Source: Alistipes sp. | GTDB lineage: Bacteria; Bacteroidota; Bacteroidia; Bacteroidales; Rikenellaceae | Assembly (NCBI GenBank): GCA_017546725.1 | Contig: JAFYRX010000048.1 | Location: forward strand, 1 to 44,928 | DNA length: 44,928 nt | Direction: 5' to 3' | In this document: piece after piece, positions 8,333-17,060 of the stretch | How the letters are laid out: each line of letters starts with the position of its first letter | Position numbering within the stretch: position 1 is the stretch's first letter | Made by a program: the position numbers and the translations under genes | Notes under the pieces: model-generated | The model's database searches: none | Told to the model about the DNA's origin: nothing | What the model saw: only the letters and a program-made list of their open reading frames with translations

Positions 8333-9391
8333 ATGAATAGACTCTTTACCTTTATTATAACCATCCTATTTGCACTCACATTAAACATTGCGTGCGGCAA
8401 CAAATCTCTACCTCGGGCATCACAAAGCGAGATGGAGCAGTTTAAAGCAGCAGGCGACAAGGTCTTCGCAGATGTATGGGGTGACCCAGGAAATGTACTG
8501 CACAGCCTTATGGTAGTAAAAAACGGTAAAGTTGTTTATGAACATTGGGATACTGGATACTCACCCGACCAACTGCACGTTATGTGGTCGGCGGGTAAAA
8601 CATTCACCGCGACAGCCATCGGCTTTGCTGAACAAGATGGACTATTAAAGACTTCGGACAAGGTGGTAGACTTCTTTACTCAATCAGAACTACCCGCAGA
8701 GCCTCACGAATGGCTTTTGGAACTTACCATACACGACCTCCTCATTATGTCATCAGGATGGACCGACTACATCTATAGTGCTATGCGAGGAGAGTTGGAT
8801 GATTGGGTAAAAACCACTCTCGCATCACCTTTTTCATTTAAGCCAGGTGATAAATATCACTATAACAGTATGAACACTTATATTTTGTCTGTTATAATCA
8901 CAAAACTTACAGGCAAAAAACTTATAGACTATCTCGACGAAAAACTATTCAAGGAGTTGGGTATCGATGATTCTTACTGGTGCGAATCGCCTCAAGGCTA
9001 CAATACCGCTGGATGGGGACTCTATCTCACCACAGAATCATTTGCCAAGATGGGCCAATTTATTCTGCAGAGAGGAGAGTGGAATGGCAAACAACTCCTC
9101 AACGCAGAGTGGTTTGACAAAGCATTGCAACCACATATAATGCAATACAAAAACGTCATTACCGACCCTGCGGCGATAGAGGAGATAAAGAAATCAGGTC
9201 ACCAATGGAAACAGGGTTATGCTTATCAAATGTGGTGTTGTAAGGATGGAGCATTTAGAATGCACGGGGCCAATGGTCAATTAGGCATTGTCTTCCCCGA
9301 CAAAAATGCAGTCGTAGTAACTACGGCTTACACAAATAACGACGCCAAAATCCTGGACTCTATTTGGGCAAACATATATCCGTTATTATAA
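8333..9391 (+). CDS. NylB/class C beta-lactamase-like serine hydrolase lipoprotein
   Basis: 352 aa. A lipoprotein signal peptide ends at LNIAC (C21). The domain is of the beta-lactamase/esterase type (COG1680). The nucleophile motif SxxK is SAGK (S86-K89), the Tyr motif is in KYHYNSMNTYILS, and HGANGQLGIVFP stands in for the third KTG-like motif. The Tyr-Asn-Ser arrangement resembles 6-aminohexanoate-oligomer hydrolases and esterases more than true beta-lactamases. The substrate cannot be inferred, and antibiotic resistance should not be assumed. It lies 60 bp after waaA and is followed by a bidirectional terminator. Confidence 0.85.
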   Translation: MNRLFTFIITILFALTLNIACGNKSLPRASQSEMEQFKAAGDKVFADVWGDPGNVLHSLMVVKNGKVVYEHWDTGYSPDQLHVMWSAGKTFTATAIGFAEQDGLLKTSDKVVDFFTQSELPAEPHEWLLELTIHDLLIMSSGWTDYIYSAMRGELDDWVKTTLASPFSFKPGDKYHYNSMNTYILSVIITKLTGKKLIDYLDEKLFKELGIDDSYWCESPQGYNTAGWGLYLTTESFAKMGQFILQRGEWNGKQLLNAEWFDKALQPHIMQYKNVITDPAAIEEIKKSGHQWKQGYAYQMWCCKDGAFRMHGANGQLGIVFPDKNAVVVTTAYTNNDAKILDSIWANIYPLL

Positions 9392-9413
9392 TGCGATAAC
9401 AACACTATCAGTC

Positions 9414-9467
9414 AAAAAAAAGTAATGGTGCCACAACTCAAAAGTCGTTGGCACCATTATTTTTCTT
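9414..9467. terminator. Bidirectional terminator
   Basis: Perfect 11-bp inverted repeat TAATGGTGCCA / TGGCACCATTA (9423-9433, 9449-9459), flanked by an A-run on the left and TTTTTCTTT on the right. It serves the convergent hydrolase (plus) and desulfidase-like (minus) genes. Confidence 0.85.
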
Positions 9468-9485
9468 TAATCTCAGAGCGTATTA

Positions 9486-10772
9486 TCAGCACTTCTCGGT
9501 CATAATATTAAGAATCATCTTATCTGTCTCGTCCATACCTTCACGACCAATAGTGGTGAGATTATGAATCGAGGCATCAACATCTTCATCGATGATACCC
9601 TCCAACTTCGACACGCAACGATGCTCCATAGCCATCATTGCCGACAAAACGGCAGTTGATACACCGCTGGCCAACTTCAATGCGCAACTTGGCTTTGCTC
9701 CATCGCATATCATACCAGTAAGGTTGGCAATCATATTCTTAACAGCCATAGAAATCTCCTCATAACCGCCACCCATTAGATAGGTGATACCGCAACTTGA
9801 GCCCGAGGCCGCAACCACGCATCCGCACAATGCAGACAAACGGCCCAAACTCTGTTTGATATAGATAACGGTCAAATGACTCAATATCAGGGCACGAATC
9901 ATCTGCTCCTCCGATGCTCCACACTCCTCGCCATAAACAACAACGGGCAGAGTTGCAGTTATACCCTGATTACCACTACCCGAGTTACTCATCACGGGAA
10001 TCATAGCGCCTCCCATACGGGCATCACACGCTGCCGATGTAGTCGATATAATACGAGAGAATATGCTATCACCCATAATCTTTATCTCGCGTGCACCTCG
10101 CAATGTCTTACCCAGCGAGTGGCCATAGTCAGCCGCAAAGGCGCTCTCGGCAGCCGCCTTGTTCAAACGACGCGACTCAAGAATAAAACTCAACTCCTCG
10201 ATAGGCGACTCCGTAGCAAACTCATATACTCGCTGCAAAGTTAACTCTTCATCCTGCTCCTTAACCTGCTCGGCAGAGGGTTTACGCTCATCAAGCATAA
10301 CCTCGTCATCACGACGCAAATAGACAAACGTAGTATGACCACCCGAAATTACGGCCTCGGCATAGTGGCCCGCAGCGGTAACAACGACCTCGATATACAA
10401 CTTCTCGGTAATACCCTCCTTGAGTTGTACAGATATACGTTTCTCCTCAATAAACCGACGGCCCGCCTCTACGGCCTTGTCATCAGCATCCTTCAACACC
10501 TCGAGTCCATACTCCGAGCGACCAACAAGCACACCCAACGCGATAGCGATAGGCAAGCCTATCATTCCCGTACCAGGAATACCTACGCCCATAGCATTCT
10601 TGAGGATGTTGGCACTCAATCTCACCGACACAGAATCGGGCTTTGCTCCCAACAACTCAGTAGCACGAGCCACGCACAACGATACAGCGACAGGCTCGGT
10701 ACAACCTATGGCAGGAACAACTTCACGTTTTATGAGGGCGACGATGGCCTCTCTCTCGGATGATGACAGCAT
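9486..10772 (-). CDS. L-cysteine desulfidase-like protein (UPF0597/CyuA/YhaM family)
   Basis: 428 aa, normal for UPF0597. Family members related to CyuA degrade L-cysteine to pyruvate, ammonia and sulfide using an oxygen-sensitive Fe-S cluster. The N-terminal motif IGCTEPVAVSLCVA (C24) is diagnostic. Later cysteine-containing motifs are CGCVVAASGSSCGITYLMGG and MICDGAKPSCALKLASG, which would supply cluster ligands as in serine dehydratases. The context (bacterioferritin upstream on the same strand) does not define a pathway. Substrate specificity (cysteine versus serine) is inferred from the family only. Confidence 0.88.
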   Translation of the reverse strand: MLSSSEREAIVALIKREVVPAIGCTEPVAVSLCVARATELLGAKPDSVSVRLSANILKNAMGVGIPGTGMIGLPIAIALGVLVGRSEYGLEVLKDADDKAVEAGRRFIEEKRISVQLKEGITEKLYIEVVVTAAGHYAEAVISGGHTTFVYLRRDDEVMLDERKPSAEQVKEQDEELTLQRVYEFATESPIEELSFILESRRLNKAAAESAFAADYGHSLGKTLRGAREIKIMGDSIFSRIISTTSAACDARMGGAMIPVMSNSGSGNQGITATLPVVVYGEECGASEEQMIRALILSHLTVIYIKQSLGRLSALCGCVVAASGSSCGITYLMGGGYEEISMAVKNMIANLTGMICDGAKPSCALKLASGVSTAVLSAMMAMEHRCVSKLEGIIDEDVDASIHNLTTIGREGMDETDKMILNIMTEKC

Positions 10773-10797
10773 AAAAAATAAGTTTTACAAATTTTGA

Positions 10798-10829
10798 CAA
10801 AGTTACAAACTGTAGAGGATTATAACAAT
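10798..10829 (-). promoter_or_regulatory. Putative promoter of the cysteine desulfidase-like gene
   Basis: On the minus strand the -7 box TAACTTTG (10798-10805) matches TAnnTTTG exactly. A -33 element ATTG (10826-10829) lies 20 bp upstream, one mismatch from TTTG. The predicted start is about 20 nt before the gene. Confidence 0.6.
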
Positions 10830-10902
10830 ACCAAAAATGTAAAACTTATTACCCTTACGGCTATTTTACTACATTTTTATTTTCGCGAGCAACATTTTGC
10901 GG

Positions 10903-11406
10903 TTATTTTTTCGCGAGGGACTTACTACGCCCAACCGACTGCATCGTAAGATAGAGTTGACCATAATCGACCATATTTTGCATCTCGTTGCGGAAATTAT
11001 CGAGATGCGACTCCTCCTCGGCTGCCAAATCCTGGAATATACGTTGCGTTACGCTATCGTCCGCAGCAGCACAACTCTTCGAGGCTGCATTGTAGTGACA
11101 GATGGTAGACTTCTCCAACTTAATAGCAAAATCGAACATCGCCTCGACCTCGTGCAGTTGGCGTGTAGGCTCTATAGGATTCAAATCGACATCACCTCCG
11201 AGGAACAGTATTCGCTCGGCAAGCATCTCGACGTGGCGCATCTCCTCGATAGCCACCTTATGCATATAACGGGAGATATACTCATAGCCTGCATCCTCCA
11301 TTCGGATGTGAAAATAGATGTACTGCATCGATGATGCAATTTCGCGACGAACGGCATCGTTCAACAGGTTGATGCTCGTCTGATACTTGTTTACAATCTC
11401 TTCCAT
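10903..11406 (-). CDS. bfr: Bacterioferritin
   Basis: Iron-storage four-helix-bundle protein of 167 aa when started at the ATG at 11406 (MEEIVNKYQTSINLLND). The frame is open further upstream, but that stretch crosses a terminator hairpin and does not resemble a ferritin. All ferroxidase ligands can be placed by analogy with E. coli Bfr: E22, E55, H58, E98, E131 and H134. M56, in IEEMRHVEMLAERILFLGG, aligns with the haem-ligand methionine. The start codon is only 4 nt from the T-run of the upstream gene's terminator, so translation or transcription control at this point is possible. Confidence 0.9.
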   Translation of the reverse strand: MEEIVNKYQTSINLLNDAVRREIASSMQYIYFHIRMEDAGYEYISRYMHKVAIEEMRHVEMLAERILFLGGDVDLNPIEPTRQLHEVEAMFDFAIKLEKSTICHYNAASKSCAAADDSVTQRIFQDLAAEEESHLDNFRNEMQNMVDYGQLYLTMQSVGRSKSLAKK

Positions 11407-11410
11407 ACAC

Positions 11411-11450
11411 AAAAAAAATTTGGAATGTACTTCGCAAAATACATTCCAAA
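11411..11450 (-). terminator. Terminator-like hairpin directly before bfr
   Basis: Perfect 11-bp inverted repeat TTTGGAATGTA (11419-11429) and TACATTCCAAA (11440-11450). On the minus strand it is followed by eight T residues (11418-11411). It would end the acyl-CoA synthetase transcript, or act as an attenuator for bfr. Confidence 0.8.
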
Positions 11451-11500
11451 CAATCCAATACAATAAAATTGTAAACTCAGTCGCGTAATCGTTTATTATT

Positions 11501-13138
11501 TTATTTATACAGGAATCTCTTAATTGAACGCTTGGGAGTATGCTCAAAGCCCTCCTCCATTATCTCAACACCAAGCACCTGGCTATATGCAGGCAACTGC
11601 TGGTTCAAATCCTTGCGATTCTGCTCCATTGTAGCCAAAATCTCCTCTTTGCTCATACCATCGGTATTCTCAGCGACAGCAATCAAAGCATAGAGACGCT
11701 TATCACGCTCAACGATGAGTGACTCGGCAACGTAAGGCATAGAGTTAAGTTTGCTCTCAATCTCCTCGGGGTAGATATTCTGACCATTAGCAGTCAAAAT
11801 CATACACTTGCTACGGCCTCGGATGAAGATATTGCCCTGAGCGTCGATAATACCCAAATCGCCCGTACGCAAGTAACCATCCTCAGTAAATACGGCTGCC
11901 GTTGCTTCGGGATTCTTATAGTAGCCCAACATCACATTGGCACCCTTAACCTGAATCTCTCCTACAACCTTTGCGGGGTTGGGTGAGTCGATACGAACAT
12001 CAACATTATCAACGGCACGACCTGCAGAACCTACACAGAAAGTCTCCCAAGGCTCATAGCCAATCAACGGAGCACACTCTGTCATACCATAACCTACAGT
12101 ATAGGGCAAACCTACCTTACGCATAACATCCTCGACAGGACGGCTGATAGCAGCACCACCTACGACAATCGAAGTGATATTACCGCCAAAGGTATTAAGC
12201 AGAGTCTTGCGCACCTTACCATAGATAAGGTTACGAACGCCAGGAATAGCCGTTGCAATTCGCATCACGGGCTTATTCAGTGTAGGCATAACCTTACCCT
12301 TAAATATCTTCTCCAATACCAAAGGTACTGTAATAAACAGATAAGGTTTGATATCACTCAACGCCTTCAACAGGATTGTCGGCGTGGGAGTCTTACCCAA
12401 GAAATAGACGTGAGCACCACCACACAACGGATAGATAAACTCGAATGCCATACCATACATATGAGCCATAGGCAACATCGACATCAAAGTATCGCCCTCC
12501 TTGACGGGGATGCGGTTCAATGCAAACTCGATATTTGACGAGATGTTACGAGAGGTAAGCATTACACCCTTAGGTGAACTTGTAGTACCAGAAGTGTAAT
12601 TGATTACTGCCAAATCGTCCAAATCGCCAATTGTATAATCAGCAACCTCGTGCTTCAACGAACTACTATATACTGCGGGGATGTGCTTATTATTCTCCTC
12701 GATAATAGACTCCAACAAACCCTCCTCGCGAGAGTAAAGAGCCGAAAAATCATCGGTATTTACAGCAGCCTTCAACTTAGGCATCATATCGAGTGGCATA
12801 TTATCCCACATCTTCGCCTCGGTGAACAATACCACACTCTCCGAATGGTCGGTAAGAGTTGCAATATCTGCAGGCAAGAAATCGTTCAAGATAGGCACAA
12901 CTACCGCACGATAAGTTGTAGTTGCCAAGAAGGTAATTGCCCAATGTGCACTATTTTTAGCAGCGACTGCAACTTTGTCACCAGGCTGAACACCCAAACC
13001 TGCAAAGATGGCGTGGATTCGCTTGATATCTGTCGCAATATGAGCGAAGGTATAAGTCTTGCCATTGTAATCGCTCAGCGCTGGATTCTCCCACTTAGCG
13101 CAAATTGTATCTTTTAAGATACTTAAATAATGTTTCAT
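11501..13138 (-). CDS. AMP-dependent acyl-CoA synthetase (long-chain fatty acid type)
   Basis: 545 aa ANL-superfamily enzyme that activates a carboxylic acid to acyl-AMP and then acyl-CoA. The P-loop-like AMP-binding motif is INYTSGTTSSPKGVMLTSRN. VGYGMTECAP and YLRTGDLGIIDAQGNIFIRGR are the A5 and A7/A8 motifs. The A10 lysine lies in HTPKRSIKRFLYK at the C-terminus. Overall it resembles long-chain fatty acid-CoA ligases, but chain length cannot be read from the sequence. It appears monocistronic: a terminator precedes it (13306-13339) and another follows (11411-11450). Confidence 0.9.
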   Translation of the reverse strand: MKHYLSILKDTICAKWENPALSDYNGKTYTFAHIATDIKRIHAIFAGLGVQPGDKVAVAAKNSAHWAITFLATTTYRAVVVPILNDFLPADIATLTDHSESVVLFTEAKMWDNMPLDMMPKLKAAVNTDDFSALYSREEGLLESIIEENNKHIPAVYSSSLKHEVADYTIGDLDDLAVINYTSGTTSSPKGVMLTSRNISSNIEFALNRIPVKEGDTLMSMLPMAHMYGMAFEFIYPLCGGAHVYFLGKTPTPTILLKALSDIKPYLFITVPLVLEKIFKGKVMPTLNKPVMRIATAIPGVRNLIYGKVRKTLLNTFGGNITSIVVGGAAISRPVEDVMRKVGLPYTVGYGMTECAPLIGYEPWETFCVGSAGRAVDNVDVRIDSPNPAKVVGEIQVKGANVMLGYYKNPEATAAVFTEDGYLRTGDLGIIDAQGNIFIRGRSKCMILTANGQNIYPEEIESKLNSMPYVAESLIVERDKRLYALIAVAENTDGMSKEEILATMEQNRKDLNQQLPAYSQVLGVEIMEEGFEHTPKRSIKRFLYK

Positions 13139-13268
13139 ATTTTTAGGATATAACTAATTATTCTTATCTCAATTCGAATCCCACAATTATCTGTTTGCAG
13201 AATTCCGAATGCGAATATCGCGCTTTGGTCCAAAAGATAAAAATAATAGGGCCAGAGAGGCTATTCGA

Positions 13269-13281
13269 GGGATGAAATCCC
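13269..13281. repeat. Small hairpin in the LytTR to acyl-CoA synthetase spacer
   Basis: GGGAT, gaa, ATCCC is a 5-bp stem with a 3-nt loop inside the 231-bp spacer (13139-13369). On the plus strand it is followed by TTTT; on the minus strand, the direction of both neighbouring genes, it has no T-run. Its function is unknown. Confidence 0.3.
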
Positions 13282-13296
13282 TTTTAGGGGTAAAAT

Positions 13297-13339
13297 CATA
13301 AAATATGGGGCGAAAAAATATAAACATATTTTCGCCCCA
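13297..13339 (-). terminator. Terminator at the end of the nine-gene minus-strand run
   Basis: 11-bp inverted repeat TGGGGCGAAAA (13306-13316) and TTTTCGCCCCA (13329-13339). On the minus strand the stem is followed by TATTTTATGATTTTA. It closes the transcript that ends with the LytTR gene. Confidence 0.8.
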
Positions 13340-13369
13340 CTGTAAAATTCAAAGCATCCAACCCACTTT

Positions 13370-14254
13370 TCAGGCTACATCAGGCCCTGACATCAGCAGA
13401 TTCTGGACATTTTCGATATAGGTTTTAGAGATAGGTATATCGGGAACACCATCGATGCCCAACTCCACAAATATACCCTCCTTTTCACGTCGCAGCACCT
13501 TAACCAGGTCGAGATTTACAACATAGGAGCGATGACATCGACGGATGTGTGTTGACTCCAGATGCTCGGCTATATGCTTGAGCGTATTACGAACCATAAC
13601 CTTCTTTGGCTGATTGTTGTTGACATACCACACGCATACATAGTTATCTGCCGACTCCACAAAAAGCAAGTTTTCGCGTCGAATCGAAAGACGCATATCG
13701 CCCTTGTCATCATATATCTGGATATACGCCGCCTGCAACAGAGTTTCATCTTCGGCAAGACGCTGCGTCAGCGTACGAAGTTGCGCTACACGCTCCTGCC
13801 AAATAAAGAAGATATAACACATCGTATAGGGGATAAGCAGTATAAAGAAGGTCTTGAATGTCGAGTTTCTAAACAACACCATAACGCTCTTATCGGTGTC
13901 GGTAAACGACGACACGATAGTAAAGATTAGCGACATAATCAAAATCTCGCACGCTATCCATAATATATAATGTATATATGATATTTCGCGATGACGAGTA
14001 TATAGCCCCATCATCCATCTGCTGACTGTCGCAACAGCCATACCTACGAGAATCAATCCCAACGTAATCAACTGTACAGCCAATTCGCGCGAAGGGATAT
14101 TCAACCACGCAAGGGTTTTGCCCTGCGGGTCAATCTTGTCGAAGTCAAAAGGTGTATAAATCGATATAAACAAGAGTGCAAAAATGGGCACGAAGATAAT
14201 CATCGTGATTTGATTCGACCTCTTGTATATAAATTGTGGTATTGGCTTAAACAT
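13370..14254 (-). CDS. Membrane-anchored LytTR-type transcriptional regulator
   Basis: 294 aa. Four hydrophobic segments at about residues 18-35, 58-80, 92-117 and 133-152 are followed by a probable coiled linker (about 155-180) and a C-terminal LytTR DNA-binding domain (about 185-285) with NLLFVESADNYVCVWY, VRNTLKHI and HIRRCHRSYVVNLDLV. There is no receiver domain, so it is not a classical response regulator; the membrane part probably senses the signal itself. It lies last in the minus-strand run, 31 bp after the thioesterase gene, and is followed by a strong terminator. Its target may be its own operon, but no binding site was identified. Confidence 0.85.
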   Translation of the reverse strand: MFKPIPQFIYKRSNQITMIIFVPIFALLFISIYTPFDFDKIDPQGKTLAWLNIPSRELAVQLITLGLILVGMAVATVSRWMMGLYTRHREISYIHYILWIACEILIMSLIFTIVSSFTDTDKSVMVLFRNSTFKTFFILLIPYTMCYIFFIWQERVAQLRTLTQRLAEDETLLQAAYIQIYDDKGDMRLSIRRENLLFVESADNYVCVWYVNNNQPKKVMVRNTLKHIAEHLESTHIRRCHRSYVVNLDLVKVLRREKEGIFVELGIDGVPDIPISKTYIENVQNLLMSGPDVA

Positions 14255-14285
14255 CTATAAAAGGATTATAGTTTAACACGACAGC

Positions 14286-15014
14286 CTACTTCAATTCCAA
14301 TGCTGCACGGCACAATGCATCGCCAGCCGCATTACGGAACTCATAGATTCGCTGTGCATCACGCTGCTCACACCAAAGCGACAAATCATCACCATAACGA
14401 GCCTCGCGCATAAAATTGATATCCATACGCAGAGCCTCCATCTTCTCTGGCACCTCGATTGGCATTGAGTCAAAGATAATATCAATATAACGCATAGTGT
14501 TCATATGTAGATTGAAATCGATGTCGCTATATACCACACGATGCTGCGCAACAAGTTCTCCCTCGACTGCTGCAAGACGACGCGGACGCTCACACGGCGA
14601 CGGAGCATCAACCATATTACCCTCGTGAGCCTGCGCCATAGCATTCATATCGGCTGGCATACGGGTATTAAAGTCAAGCATACACCACTGCGATACAGCA
14701 CGACCAAACTCTTTGCCACTGGCATCAACCAACTGGAAATTACGGGTAGATGCAAGGCGGTTATAGTCGCTAATCCACGTATAGAGCGTAAAATCACTAT
14801 ACTTCTTGGGTTGATAATCTAACTCGAAACAGATACGCGACAATACCCAGCCATAGTTATTTTTAGCCAAAGTCTCAACTCCGAAACCTCGCGAATGAGC
14901 ATCATCACCTGCTGCACCGAGAATCAAATCGAACATCGACGATACCGACATACGGCCTGTAAAATCGACGTGCTTGGGGTCAATCTTGTATTTGAATATA
15001 CTCTTTTCCATCAT
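14286..15014 (-). CDS. Acyl-ACP thioesterase
   Basis: 242 aa double hot-dog protein that hydrolyses acyl-ACP and releases free fatty acid. The catalytic D-x-N-x-H-x-N motif is DFNLHMN (D166, N168, H170), and the N-terminal hot-dog contains KHVDFTGRMSVSSMFDLIL and YGWVLSR. Bacterial homologues of plant FatA/FatB have this layout. It may begin at either of two adjacent ATG codons (15014 or 15011). It is 19 bp after the FAD lipoprotein gene and 31 bp before the LytTR gene. A link to the arylacetate genes upstream is unproven. Confidence 0.88.
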   Translation of the reverse strand: MMEKSIFKYKIDPKHVDFTGRMSVSSMFDLILGAAGDDAHSRGFGVETLAKNNYGWVLSRICFELDYQPKKYSDFTLYTWISDYNRLASTRNFQLVDASGKEFGRAVSQWCMLDFNTRMPADMNAMAQAHEGNMVDAPSPCERPRRLAAVEGELVAQHRVVYSDIDFNLHMNTMRYIDIIFDSMPIEVPEKMEALRMDINFMREARYGDDLSLWCEQRDAQRIYEFRNAAGDALCRAALELK

Positions 15015-15033
15015 TAATTATTTTAACACATAT

Positions 15034-17034
15034 TTATCTATTCTTCACAACCAGCACTGCATCTGCACATATCTGACCTGTAACCTTGCCACCGTTGGTG
15101 AACTCCACATAACAAGGTTTGCCCTTTTGCAAGTCGTACTCGCCCAATGCAACCCACTCGCCAGAGGTCTGTCCCTTGATGGTAATCTTACCAGCATCGA
15201 GCCATACTAACTCATCCTTTTGGCCATCATTCACTACAATTTCTGAGACTTTTGACGAGCCACCACGACGAATGAAGTAGGTATAAACTGTATATTTTCC
15301 ATCGCTCGCAACCTCAAACGGGAAACGCAAACGCTCATCCTTGCGCGTGGGGTCAAGCACAAAATAAGAACGGCCATAGCCATTATTTGCCTTTACTCGC
15401 TTCCAGCCCGACTCTGCCGCGGGGTTAATATCAACATCATCCACTACAACATCTGGTGCGCTACCATCGAGCAACGGGTCTTCGGCATACATCCTTTGAA
15501 TCTCCTTGACGTCAATCTCCTGCACCTTAACTCCGCCATCAATAGCCAAACAAGCAGCCTTTGCTGCGCTCTGTGCCAAAAGCATAAACACCGGCTCCAT
15601 ACGAATAGAACCATAGGCTATATGGCTGGCAGATAAACATACAGGGACAAGCAAATTATCGCACTCCTCACGTTTGGGAGTAATTGAACGATAAGCAATA
15701 TCATACGGCAATCCACCCGAAATCTCGACATTACCCTCATTCTTAACCATCGCAACGCCATCCTTCTCGATTACTATACGCTGGCAGTTATGCGAGTCCA
15801 TAGTATATGCGGCCATACCGATACCATCCTCTACCGAGGTCTTATTCTCGCAATCTGCCTGGGTTGCTACATACTCGCCAACCATACGACGTGACTCACG
15901 GATATATAATTGCGGAGTCCAATGCTCTGTATCGAGATATTCATCCTTGGGCAGACCATACGACAACATCTGCTCACGCAACGCCTGCGGCACTCTCTCA
16001 TCGTGTCCCATAAACCACAGCAAACCGAAAGTATAATCCTTATGAGCCTGAATAATCTTCTCTCGCTCAGCATAAGATGCCTCGGGATAGTTGTGATTCA
16101 TACCAATCATATCGGTCGAAAAGGCTCCACGATTGTTGATATCGGTCTTGTTATTGGGCATAGGGCTGATAATGAAGTAGGTATTGAGTTTATCAGACTT
16201 CATCGCCTCAATCACTCGCAACAGCAATTCATAATGCGACGGATTATAGTTTTCGGGGCACTCGATAGGGAGCATATTATCTTTATCCGTAGTCAGACAT
16301 ATACGATAGTTATATGCCTGTACCATATTATCGCCACTACCCGTCTCGGCCATCTTTGCGGGTGAGATACCCCACAACAAACCGCTCTCGGGATTACCCT
16401 TTTCAACATAGGGGTCTACCCCATCGGGGAATTGGTGATTCTGCAACATATGCACACCATTCCACGTCTCGCCATATTGGCTGTTGGGCTCTCGGCCTAC
16501 GACATACTCCACACCCGAGCGAGCCATCAAATCACCCTCATATGAGCAGTCGATAAATACTTTGGCATTAACACGCGTACGGCCACAGAATTTCTCGACG
16601 TTCTCTAACTTAATAGAAGTAATCGAAGTGCCCTGCTTATCGGCCGAGAGGATACGATGACCATACAAGACCTCGACATCACCTCGTTCAATATAATCGT
16701 TATAGACCTTTTCGGCTACACTCGGCTCAAAAACCCAATGCTCTAAAGAGTTGTAATGGGCGCCTACACGACGGTAGAAGTCCAGCGAAAGTCCCTTAAC
16801 AACTTGCTTATTTCCAATATCTGTTTGGCCCAAACCACCCGACGACATTCCGCCCAAACGGCAACCAGGCTCAATAAGCAACACTGTTTTACCCTGTTGT
16901 GCGACAGCATAGGCGGCGATAACGCCAGCCGAAGTACCTCCATAGACACACACGTCGCACTCCAACTCCTGACGTGAGCAACCCACACCAACGAGCATTG
17001 CCAGAGCGACAACCGACAACAACAACTTTTTCAT
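15034..17034 (-). CDS. FAD-dependent oxidoreductase lipoprotein
   Basis: 666 aa. A signal peptide ends in a lipobox, VGVGC (C19), so the protein is predicted to be membrane-attached outside the cytoplasm. The FAD-binding Rossmann motif is VYGGTSAGVIAAYAVAQQG with a following acidic residue at LLIEPG (about residues 31-57), typical of the FAD_oxidored family. MSSGGLGQTD and the later AAYTMDSHNCQR and ASHIAYGSIRMEPVFM are shared features of that group. The last 130 or so residues form a beta-rich region with a YGRSYFVLDP stretch resembling golvesin/xly-type carbohydrate-binding domains. The substrate is unknown. It sits between the ACT gene (26 bp) and the thioesterase gene (19 bp). Confidence 0.82.
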   Translation of the reverse strand: MKKLLLSVVALAMLVGVGCSRQELECDVCVYGGTSAGVIAAYAVAQQGKTVLLIEPGCRLGGMSSGGLGQTDIGNKQVVKGLSLDFYRRVGAHYNSLEHWVFEPSVAEKVYNDYIERGDVEVLYGHRILSADKQGTSITSIKLENVEKFCGRTRVNAKVFIDCSYEGDLMARSGVEYVVGREPNSQYGETWNGVHMLQNHQFPDGVDPYVEKGNPESGLLWGISPAKMAETGSGDNMVQAYNYRICLTTDKDNMLPIECPENYNPSHYELLLRVIEAMKSDKLNTYFIISPMPNNKTDINNRGAFSTDMIGMNHNYPEASYAEREKIIQAHKDYTFGLLWFMGHDERVPQALREQMLSYGLPKDEYLDTEHWTPQLYIRESRRMVGEYVATQADCENKTSVEDGIGMAAYTMDSHNCQRIVIEKDGVAMVKNEGNVEISGGLPYDIAYRSITPKREECDNLLVPVCLSASHIAYGSIRMEPVFMLLAQSAAKAACLAIDGGVKVQEIDVKEIQRMYAEDPLLDGSAPDVVVDDVDINPAAESGWKRVKANNGYGRSYFVLDPTRKDERLRFPFEVASDGKYTVYTYFIRRGGSSKVSEIVVNDGQKDELVWLDAGKITIKGQTSGEWVALGEYDLQKGKPCYVEFTNGGKVTGQICADAVLVVKNR

Positions 17035-17060
17035 ACAAAAACTTTTATCGCAAAAAGAGT

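Noticed and set aside
8333-9391. Antibiotic resistance beta-lactamase
   Set aside because: The motifs fit NylB/esterase-type serine hydrolases; there is no basis for a resistance call.
10880-10918. Direct repeat of TTCGCGAG near the bfr stop
   Set aside because: A short 8-bp direct repeat, one copy of it inside the coding end; not an inverted repeat and not a terminator.
11407-11547. N-terminal extension of bacterioferritin
   Set aside because: It would be read through a terminator hairpin and overlaps the acyl-CoA synthetase; ferritin homology begins at 11406.
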